Assembly (NCBI GenBank): GCA_035296965.1 | Contig: DATGZX010000339.1 | Location: 11,463 to 75,462, forward strand | DNA length: 64,000 nucleotides | Source: DATGZX01 sp035296965 | GTDB taxonomy: Bacteria; Planctomycetota; Planctomycetia; Gemmatales; Gemmataceae | Direction of reading: 5' to 3' | Part shown: piece after piece, positions 27,001 to 35,400 of the stretch | Layout of the letters: each line of letters begins with the position of its first letter | How positions within the stretch are numbered: the stretch's first letter is position 1 | The notes under the pieces: model-generated | Told to the model about the DNA's origin: nothing | The model's input: only the letters and a program-made list of their open reading frames with translations | Databases searched by the model: none | Translations under genes and position numbers: made by a program

Positions 27001-27578
27001 CGGCTCTTCGCTTCGCCGGCACACTGGGCCCGATGCAGAAGGCACAACTCGATCAAGTGCTGCAAGACCGCGTCCTGGCGCCGCGCGGCGGGCTGCACGC
27101 TGCCTGCGCCAGTGGCACCGACCTGGTGCGCTCGCTCGCGCTGCCTCTCCTCGACGAGGCAGCCAGCTTCCTCAGCGAGCTGCTGCCGATCACCGACGTG
27201 GCCCAGGTGGAATTGATGGAAGCGGAAGGCCGAAAGGAGGATCTTGCCGTGCAAATCCACGAATCATTTGCCCGGGCCACGCCGCTCATTTCCGGGAAGA
27301 CCGACAGCGGCAACACTGCCTATCTGCTGGTTCCCGCGAGCGATGCGGGCAAGACGTTCGGCGAGCTAGCCCGACAGGCCAAGCCCGAACTGCAGCTCGT
27401 GCGCGTCCCTGGCCAGGCTCACCTGATGTTTTGCCGCGAGCAAGGCTATCTGACGAGCGAAGACTTGCAGCCGTTGCTCAAGCCCTGCCTGGCCGCCTAC
27501 GAGGAGACAGCCCGCGTGCCGCTCTCGTCGCCGCACGCGCGTTTCGATATTCTGGATTGGATGCCTCTGGACCCTTGA
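24003..27578 (+). CDS. Ser/Thr protein kinase fused to a tubulin-like (Tubulin_2) domain
   Basis: 1191 aa from ATG 24003. Kinase at about 12-275: LGSGGFGEVWKC, lysine in AIKFV (41), HLDIKPRN (143-150; the arginine of HRD is Leu, so this is a non-RD kinase) and ADFGLV (162). A linker rich in acidic residues (LEDIQLEMDMEELRDD) follows. From about 344 the Tubulin_2 (PF13809) region starts with LRPTLIIGVGTLGRRALIELRSRF, then FVYLETDPDA, and at 503-508 the nucleotide-binding AGGGSSGFLVDLGYALRRLL, matching the tubulin GGGTGS signature. The last 500 residues are helical with coiled-coil segments. It is probably a GTP-binding, possibly polymer-forming protein controlled by its own kinase. Confidence 0.88.
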   Translation: MSFVREPNAEPLPGYRLIEPLGSGGFGEVWKCEAPGGLFKAIKFVYGNLNSLDVEGARAEQELQALQRVKEVRHPFVLSLDRIEVAEGELAIVMELADQSLHDAFVECQSAGLVGIPREALLRYIRDAAEALDHMNEKHNLQHLDIKPRNLFLIGGRVKVADFGLVKHLERSGSIGLLGGVTPLYAPPETFGGKISQRSDQYSLAIVYQELLTGQRPFTGKNPRQLAQQHLQEDPELRPLPESERPVVGRALAKDPSGRFPSCLAFVRALFNAHGHARSSPGAVEAAAPAENRSKIVGETLEDIQLEMDMEELRDDSANPPDQPEDGAQVGITMAQPQSGALRPTLIIGVGTLGRRALIELRSRFLDRLGDLNKIPLLRFVYLETDPDAARGALRGTPEVALSRSEVYHLPLQPVGHYRRRMLDYLSEWLPREKLYSISRALQTQGCRALGRLAFVDNHLRLLARLRREVQQAVHPNTIYQSVTETGLALRDSVPRVYVIAAAGGGSSGFLVDLGYALRRLLQQLHYQDAEASLFLFCGAPLDPASPPAELANVYATLTELNHFAEPTVPFAAQYGADGPRTVDQGQAFTSTYLFQLAHRSPTALRDALAHLGSYLFHELTTPLGLHLDRDRHLPLPVGGLSFRSFGTYAVWFPRGLLLRLAARQSCQQLIEEWQATGEPTALAEVEAACARALADSELRPEVLGARMEEEARAQLGGPPAEALTHLLAVLEEQSQQPVAQEDLGNWSRQALGRVLEWGATAPADDFSSQPLSAVGSEWRKSRLSRALTAAAEALAQKWDAHLAKAAFGLMEHQGRRVAAAEAALFRLGRFCEESVAAQRVRAQQQALRTLKAWQNVEAALEGCLAESHSGARSLPAFLLFGNRARRLLRVFMDHLSAFARQCLAEEIINSGQLFFSILHGRINDRLREVTFCRQRLKHLQENLEGVLREDEDPALRHPRMELTPSHSPLPSPETFWESIRQSATNRVVLPEGETDLEQAALRFAGTLGPMQKAQLDQVLQDRVLAPRGGLHAACASGTDLVRSLALPLLDEAASFLSELLPITDVAQVELMEAEGRKEDLAVQIHESFARATPLISGKTDSGNTAYLLVPASDAGKTFGELARQAKPELQLVRVPGQAHLMFCREQGYLTSEDLQPLLKPCLAAYEETARVPLSSPHARFDILDWMPLDP

Positions 27579-27631
27579 ATAATGTTGGGGAATTTCGGAA
27601 CGCGCGACCGATCGAACGCGCGCGAGAATTA

Positions 27632-29314
27632 TCAGAAGCCGCGGCGAGCCAGGTCTTCGAGCATGCGGAAATAGAAGCCGAGAACATCGAAGTCTTCGTT
27701 TGGATGAACGAAGACCATGTCGGGCGTCTGAGCAAAATGGTCGGCATGGATGGTGCCGAGGTATTCTCCCCAGCGGGCAGATTTTTCCGACACCATGCCG
27801 TCATTGGGTCCTTCCACGGCATTCAGCAGGTTCCAGGCCCGGCGTAGGAGCGGCGTGACGCGCGCTGCCGACACGGCCCCGCCGTAGGAGAAATAGCTCA
27901 CTTCCGGCCGATCGGGTGTATTCGCATTGAACTCCCGGCAGACCTCTGGTTGACAATCCCGGAAGCCGTCGACGTTTACTCCCATGGCCTCCATGGCCAG
28001 GAGAAGGGGGACCCGTTGCCGGAAGTTCTCGATGAACCACTGCACGAGGTACGTCCCCCGGTGGGGCGTGGCGATAGTCGTCAAGCTGCGTACGCGATTT
28101 TCCATGCCAAGGTGCGTGATCATGTACCGGACATCGAGCCCTCCCATACTGTGGGCTATGACGTTGACCGGTTGATCTGTCCAGCCGCAGATCTGGTCGC
28201 GTAATTGCTTGGCGCGGTCTACGACGCCGCCGGTGGGTATTACTAAGGGATACAAGGCGCGGAAGCCGCGCTCGCGTAGGAACTGCCGCAATGGACTGAA
28301 GCAATTGGGGTCTTTCGGCAGCTGCAGGCTCAGCGTACCGAACGCCAGCATGCCGTGGCAAAAGACGACCGGGTAGCGCGGCACGAGGCCGGCCCGCGTT
28401 GGCCGCAAGGATTCGTTTTGCTTTACGATCGCATCCGGCTGGACATCGACAATTTTGGCGGGGTTCTCGTCCGGATTGAGCAGTTCGCGGACGACTGCCC
28501 GGTCTTCCTGAGGTTGGAGCAGAGCGGGTAGTGCAGCAGCGAGAGACGGTTCGAGATTCAGGACGAGCATATCCAGGCTGCCGGCGAACAACCAGCGGAG
28601 ACGATCGAGCCCGGCGGCGATCGCTTTATCGAAAGCGCCGCTTTCCGATGGAAGCAGCAAAAAGGTTCCACTTGGCCAGCCAAGGGCCGTGGTCGCCAGG
28701 GCCAGCTCGGCCTGACGAGTCTTTTTGCTTGCCGGTACTGCGGCGAGATAATACAGGGCGTAGGCGCTGCCTGAGGTTTCCTGGAGCCGGCGCAACACGG
28801 GCGTAAGCCGGGCCGCCGCTTCCGAATCGGCCAAGAGCTGCGGTCCTGCCGACGATGACGTGCACGCCTCGGGCAGCAGGACGACAACGACGCCGCGGGC
28901 ATTGGCCGGCGGCATGAGCACGACGCCGCATTTTTCGACGACACGATGTTCTTGCGTGACGATCGTGCGCGCAAGGCGCCAGCCGCGCCGGACAGCGGGC
29001 AGTTCGGCGCTGAAGGTCGCCTCGAAACGACCATCTGCTTGAAGAGGAACATCTGCCGAGAAGACCTGGCCACTGATTCGGGTCTCGAAATGCGCGCTGG
29101 CCGGAGCCGACGGCTCGCTCTTGCGCCGCCACGATTGCCACCAATGCTGGTCGGCATCATTCGTGGAAGCGGCCTGGGGCTCCATAAGTCGGCCCCGCAC
29201 CCAGATGCGGCGGGCGGAGGCCAAGGTGTCGCCGACCTCCAGTTGTAACTGGCCGGCGGCTGGCGTTGGCACCGGAGTCGGCACCCCGGATTCTACGAAT
29301 CCGAGTGGAGTCAT
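27632..29314 (-). CDS. Lipase-like alpha/beta hydrolase with N-terminal accessory domain
   Basis: 560 aa. About 1-280 is a beta-rich accessory domain with no signal peptide (MTPLGFVESGVPTPVPTPAAG). From about 310 the hydrolase starts: RYPVVFCHGMLAF supplies the oxyanion-hole HG, and NVIAHSMGGLDVRYM holds the nucleophile Ser elbow. SLTTIATPHRGTYLV, NDGMVSEKSARWG (likely Asp region) and LGTIHADHF (likely His) complete a triacylglycerol-lipase pattern (lipase class 2/triacylglycerol lipase). It sits directly downstream of the beta-oxidation genes on the same strand with its own probable promoter, so it may release the fatty acids they burn. Location of the enzyme is unclear because no export signal is seen. 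Confidence 0.85.
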   Translation of the reverse strand: MTPLGFVESGVPTPVPTPAAGQLQLEVGDTLASARRIWVRGRLMEPQAASTNDADQHWWQSWRRKSEPSAPASAHFETRISGQVFSADVPLQADGRFEATFSAELPAVRRGWRLARTIVTQEHRVVEKCGVVLMPPANARGVVVVLLPEACTSSSAGPQLLADSEAAARLTPVLRRLQETSGSAYALYYLAAVPASKKTRQAELALATTALGWPSGTFLLLPSESGAFDKAIAAGLDRLRWLFAGSLDMLVLNLEPSLAAALPALLQPQEDRAVVRELLNPDENPAKIVDVQPDAIVKQNESLRPTRAGLVPRYPVVFCHGMLAFGTLSLQLPKDPNCFSPLRQFLRERGFRALYPLVIPTGGVVDRAKQLRDQICGWTDQPVNVIAHSMGGLDVRYMITHLGMENRVRSLTTIATPHRGTYLVQWFIENFRQRVPLLLAMEAMGVNVDGFRDCQPEVCREFNANTPDRPEVSYFSYGGAVSAARVTPLLRRAWNLLNAVEGPNDGMVSEKSARWGEYLGTIHADHFAQTPDMVFVHPNEDFDVLGFYFRMLEDLARRGF

Positions 29315-29346
29315 CGTTGACCTCTTTTCTCTCGTTCCCCGTCACT

Positions 29347-29376
29347 ATTATAGGCTCCGCTTTGCCACTCTGTTCA
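29347..29376 (-). promoter_or_regulatory. Putative promoter of the lipase gene
   Basis: On the minus strand TGAACA (29376-29371) and a perfect TATAAT (29352-29347) are 18 bases apart, 33 bases before the lipase ATG. It suggests the lipase can be made independently of the upstream operon. Confidence 0.45.
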
Positions 29377-29474
29377 TCGGCAAGAGAGCGGCGCGGAAAC
29401 CACACCAAGCGCAAGTGCAACTGGCGCGCCAAGGTGGGAGCCGTCGCCTTCCATTGTTGGCGGACGCACGAAAC

Positions 29475-32400
29475 TTATGCCGTAGTTATGACTTCGGACT
29501 GGTCGGGCGCCGGAGCTTTCCCCGGAGCCTCCTGGCGCAGGGCTGCAATAAAGGCAGGGACTGTATCGAAAAGATCACCGATAACCGGATAAACGCGCGG
29601 TTTTGGCTGGCGTTGGTTGAGGGTCATGAGGGGGGCATCAGGGTCCCGATTGAAGGCGAGGATTCTCGCCCGGGAGCCTATGTAATTCAGGTGCTGAGGA
29701 GCGCCGCTGACGCCGATAGCCAGCAAGAGCTGCGGGTTGACGCTCACGCCGGACTGCCCGATCTGCCGGTCTGCAGGCAGCAAGTGCAGCTCCTCGGTCA
29801 CTTTGCGAGAGCCGCCCACGACCAGGCCGCGGACTCCTAGCTGGCGTAGCGCTTGCTCCAGGGGCTCGATGACTGCTTCATGGCCGTCGCGATTGCCGAC
29901 CCCAAAACCGACATCAATGATAAAGTCGGCATCGGTCAGGCTTACCAGTCCCGTATCAAGCTTGAGTTCGTCGAGAAGGCGCTGGATATCGCCCCGGGCG
30001 TAAAAGCGTTCCAGACGTGGCGTCCAGCGCTCGACCCGTGGCGCGGCAGTAGTGACTGGAACGCGCTCGCCAGGGACTTCCGCGGTGCTGGTCAGGGAGA
30101 TGTACCAGGTCCCATCCGATGCCCAGGAGAGGGCTTCGCGTGCGCGCAGTCTGCCGCCGGCCTGTGCGGATTCAATAAGGACCTGGTCCTTCTCCATAAA
30201 GACCCGGCGGATGCGCAGGGCGGCGCGGCTGGCCTCGCCTTCCTGGACATGGAGAACTGCAAAGGCTTCCTCTGTCCAGGGTTCGCCTATTACTGCACGC
30301 GGTTGAGCCTCGAGGATCGGCCAACATTCTTTAAGCAGCCGGCTGTTCACCTCGGCCGCTGACTCTCCATTCTCGGCCGGAAGCAGCACTACATTGGGAC
30401 ATTCCAGCGCCAGGATTTGCCCCACTGCGCGCCGCTGGCTTTCCTCGGCGCGGGGTACAATCAATAGCGCTGTCAGCTCGGCTCTTTCTACGCCGGCGAT
30501 CAGGCCCGCTGCCCTCAAGGTGTTGGCGGCGGCCGGCTGGAGTCGGCCCTCCTGGTCCGCGGCCAGCACGGCAACGACGCGCTTATCAAGCAAACTGGGA
30601 TGAGCAACCTGCTCGATGTCGCCAGAAAAATCTTCGGCAGTTGCCGACAGAGTCCCTGCCAAGCCAATCCGGCCCAGGGCAAATTGAGCTGCTCCTTGCG
30701 GCGATAGGGGGTGCGGCTGCTCCTCCGCTGGGCCAGTGCGATCTGCCTGGGAGGCATTCTGGAAGAAGACGATTTGGGGAGAAACTCTCCTCGGCCAACG
30801 CTCCATTTCCACAGCCCCGGCCAGTCCAGACAGGTAACCGTCAATCGTGAAGGGTCGCAGCGGCAGGCCCGCCTCGATCGCGACCGCCAGAGGCAACGCG
30901 CGAACCTTTTGCCTGCGGCCGGAAACATCGACCAGATAGGCGTCTTGCTCTGTCTTGGTCTTTCTTACGGTAACGTGCTCGGCTCTGCCGGCGTAGGAAG
31001 TGCCCAGCGCGGCCGCGGTGAGCTGGACCAACAGTCCCTCCTCGCCGTCGGCGCTGCCGATGCCGCCCAGGATCACGTCAAACGAGTTTGCCGCGTCCTG
31101 CACCGCCGCCAAGGCCGCGGCAGCGCTGTCCGGCGTCAAGCCCTCGCCATCGGAGACCACCAGACGAACGCGGTCCGCGCCAAGGCTCAGTGCTTCGCGG
31201 AGCACTTGGGCATGGCCTCTTGGGCCGACAGCCATGACTTGCATCGTCACCGGAGCCGCGGCTTGGTCGCGTAAACGCAGCGCAGTCTCTAGCGCGGAGC
31301 GATCTGCATCGCTAAGTGTCCAGTGTGATTCGAGAAGCCTGCCGCCCACCACTTGCGGATGCGGGGCGGTAATCGTCGGTTCCACCACCACGAGGATCGA
31401 GAGCGGCAGCTCAATGTGGCTCGATACCCGAGGGGCCCGTAAGGCTGTCTCGCGGCGGTCGAACAGAAGAGATGCGGCACGCACTTCCGGCGCGTAATAA
31501 CCGCGGCGCAGGTGAGCCAGCTCTTCGTCAAATCGGTGCAGCCGATGCCGAACCTCGTTGTTGCAGCGTGCCAGCGCCCGCGAGGCAAGATCCAATTTCG
31601 GCGACGGCTCGGCGCTTTCGTCCGCCTGAGCCTGGCGTTCCAGCCAGGCGAGTCGGCCCAGTGTGCTGTCTGCCGCCTTGAGCCAGGCGGCCGATTCCGC
31701 CAGGAGGAAGCAATTCGCTTGCAGGTTTGGGTTCTGCCAAAGCTCCTGACCGAATGTCTCCAGCGCCGCACTGATGCGTTGCCGTACGTCGCCCTTGAGG
31801 GCTTCCATCTCCAGGGCCTCGCGGCCCAGGAAATCCGGCAAACACGCGACGCTCTTTCGCGACCAGCGCGGTGCGACTTCCGATGCGAGGTCCTTCAGGA
31901 TGAAGAATCGTTGAATCTCGTTCGTGCCTTCGTAGATGTTGAGGATGCGGGCGTCGCGCTTGCGTTTTTCCACCAAATGCAGCTGCGTCTGCCCCGCGAT
32001 GCCGTGAATGTCCTCGGCGAATTCAATGACTCGATGCAGCAGCTCGCTGGCCAGCATCTTGGAAATGGCCGACTCCATGCGCACCGACTTGGTCTGGGGA
32101 TGCTCGAAGCGGCCGATGACCTCGTGGGCTAGCGCCTCGGCGCTGAACTGATCTTCTTCCATCCTCTGCAGCCGCCAGGCAGCCCAGTGAGGGATCTCGC
32201 CGTAGACTGCCTGAGCGAAGGCCCGGCTCCGCTCGATCAGCCCTGCCATCTGCGCCACCGCCGTCATGGCCAGCCCGGCCCGGCCGACATTCAGTGTTTC
32301 CAGCGCATTGACCTGGCCGCGCCCCTCGAGTCCCAGGACATTTTCGCGCGGGACACGCACTGCCTGGAGTGCCAACTCATTCGTCGGCGAGCCAAGTTGG

Positions 32401-35400
32401 CCGAGTTTGGCCTCGTCTTTGCCGACCAGGAATCCTTCCGCATGTCGGTCTACCATGAACCCGGTGACGCCTTCCTCCGTTTTGGCGTACAGGCTCATCA
32501 CTCCGGCCATCCTGCCATTGGTGATCCACATCTTGGCGCCGTTCATCTCCCAGTAGTCGTACGAGAGCTTCCCTTCGCGCTCGCGGAGCTGGGCGATATC
32601 GGTGAAATGAACGCGGCGTTTGCCGTGCTCGTAAGAGCGGGTGCGGCTGGGGTCGTCGGTTTCGTAGTCGTACTCGTCAAAGTGAATGGGCGCAGCGTCC
32701 GCGGACTCCGACCAGCGGTAAAAGACACCGGCCGGCCGAAATTCCAGCCGGCGAGCATCGATCAGATAACGAGGTTGGTCGCTCCCGGCCGGCACGAAGC
32801 GCAGGACGCCGTCGGATTCTTTCTCAACGGCTACCGAGCAAAGGCGTGCGCGGGTAGCCACGCGGGCAGTGTCCGACCCAGCCGACGGCTCCGTCAGCGC
32901 GAATGCGGAAATCTGGCCGCTGGCAATCCAGCGCAGGTACACGTCACACGCTTCACGCCGCCTGCCCAGTTCTGCGTGCATTTCCTCCGCACGGGCGCAA
33001 GCCTCTGTCCAATGCGTGAGCGCTTCTCGCAGATGGGTGCCCATACCCGCCGGATCAAACTGCCGCCGGGCGCGTCCCGCCTGCTGCCAGGAAAGCACGA
33101 ACCTGTGGAACAAAGTGCGCAGGACGGTTTGCGCTAGCACGCTCTGTTCCAACCGCTTGTTTAGCTCCTTGTAGGCCGGCTCTGCGCGCTTGGGGCTGGC
33201 GGGGAGCATCTCCACAAGCTTCTCCAGGCGCTTGCGGACATCGCGCTGAAGGCTTGGATCCCCGAGGAAGGGAGCGAGGTCCTTTTGGGCCTTGGGCAAG
33301 TCTTTGTCGCGGGCCAGCAAGATCGGCGTCGTTCCAATACTCGTGCTCGCCTGGATTGTGAGGGAAACGCCGACATCGACCAACCGCTGTGCGTTTGTGA
33401 TCAAGAGATAGTAATCGATCTTGCGTTCGCCCTCACCGCCCAGCTCCTTGGGAATGGGCATGCGGAAGAAACCGTGCTTGCGGCAAAAGTCCAGGTCTTC
33501 CGCGTCCGGACGGTGCTGCCGTTCGATATGGCGCTCGTAGAGCAGCCCGTCCCCCCGAGGTTTGCCGAAGTGGCCCGTGAGCAGCTCGCGGATCTTCTGG
33601 TCGCGTGCCGCCAGCTCAGGGTCGGCCTCAATCATTTCCGGTACGAAGCGCGGTTGCGCGAGGTCGGTCGGCACGCCCAGGAAGTCTCCCGAATCATACG
33701 GACACGGGGCCGCAAGGTAGTCGTCGTACTTCGTGATGGCAGGACCGGCACTGGGATTGACGAGAGGCTGGCCGCTGCGCCCCACGAAGGGGATCAGGCG
33801 CTGGCGCACCATGCTCTCGAAATCCTCGAGAGCCACCGCGGCCTCTTCCAGCCACACGCGGACCAGGGCCATTTCCGTTTCGGCATCGAGGCTATGCTCC
33901 AACCGCGCATGCGTGCGCAGGATCAACGCCTTCGCTGCCAGCAGGTGCGCGTTCTGCCGCGCCACGTGCTCGGTGATCTCGGCCAGGCCGACCGGGCCAA
34001 GAGAGGCGCCGTCGTCGTTGCCGAAAGGGCTTGTGGTTCGTTCTTTCCGGGCGTTCTGCCAATCATTCACCAAACTTCGCAGCCGCGAGCGCAGTACCCG
34101 CACCTCATCCAGTTCTGCTTGCAGCGCTTTCCGCTGTGCTAGTTGGTCGAAGAGCTGCGCCTCGTGATTGAAGCTGGCCAGGCGCCGGCCGTCCGGATGC
34201 CAGCTGCGTACCAGTTGCTCGCCATGCTGGCAGTAGGCATCGACATTGGTGGGCCCGAGAAAACGCCAGGCAGCGGCGTCACGGTAGAACTTTGCGAGGA
34301 TGTCGTCTTCGGAATAGCCTGTGCCGCCGAATACTTGCCCTGCGTTGTAAGACAGGCTGCCAGGAGCTGAGCCCAATGCCTCGGCTGCCACAGCCTTCAC
34401 CAGGCCGGCGCGCTCAACCGAGGACGACGAGAAATCGGTGGGCGACAAGGCATGATCGAGCGTTTCAATAAGGTAGCGGCGGGCGGACATCTGGGCAACC
34501 ATCTTCTTGACGGCGCCGAACTTGCCGATGGGGTCGCGAGACTCTTCATCATGGAAGAGACCGGGGAATTGTACCCGGCCTGTGGCATGAGCAATGGCCC
34601 GCTGGCAAAGCTGATCGGCCATCCCAAAGGCGATGGAAGTCAGGTCCGCGGCGCTCAGGACCTTCCACACGCGCCCGACGCGATCGTAATCGGCCCCTGC
34701 TTTCGTCTCAGGCAGGACCATGTTGTCCAGGTAGACGCGCTCGAGCCCTGCCCCGCGGAGACCGAGGCTTGGCAACGCTTCCAGCCGCAGCCCCCGAGTG
34801 CCGGATGGGACGATGACAAGCTGGTTGCCCACAAGCAAGAGAAGCGCTTTTACATTGCCAGCAGGCACAAATAAGGCTTCGCCCTTCCATCCGGCCCCCT
34901 GCATCTGCGCTGCCTCGATGGCGGCAAAACAGGTCCACTCGGCTCCCCGCGTCCACCGGTCGGCCGCTTCCACGAAGGACGGGGCAGTCGTGTGCAAGCG
35001 CGCCAGGTCGCGGGCCCATAGGTGGGACGCAACCCGAAACGCCAGCGACGGATCACGCCGGCCCAGTTCCGCCAAGAGGGCCTTCCGCAGCGGCGGGTGC
35101 ATCGTACGCGTGAGCTCGCCGGCATCCACCACCGGCACCTGGCTGATCAGGTCGCGCAATGCCGCGTCCTGCGCAGTCGTGAGAGGCACCTGGCGGTCGA
35201 TGTCGCGCCAAGCGCCTGGCGGAAACACTGCATCGAGTCGGGCTAGCCACTCGCCCATCTTGCCGGCAAGGCCGGCTGCATCGTCCTCGGCCTGGAGCCA
35301 GAAACGGGATCGGTCAGGCTCCAGAGGTGCGACAGGCACGAATTGTGTCAGCAAATGTAGAAGCCGGCGCAATCCCGTCAGGTGATATTGCCGCAACTGC

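Noticed and set aside
33285..34142. 285-aa frame antisense to the giant fusion
   Set aside because: It mirrors codon bias of the fusion; no motif or ribosome site is seen.
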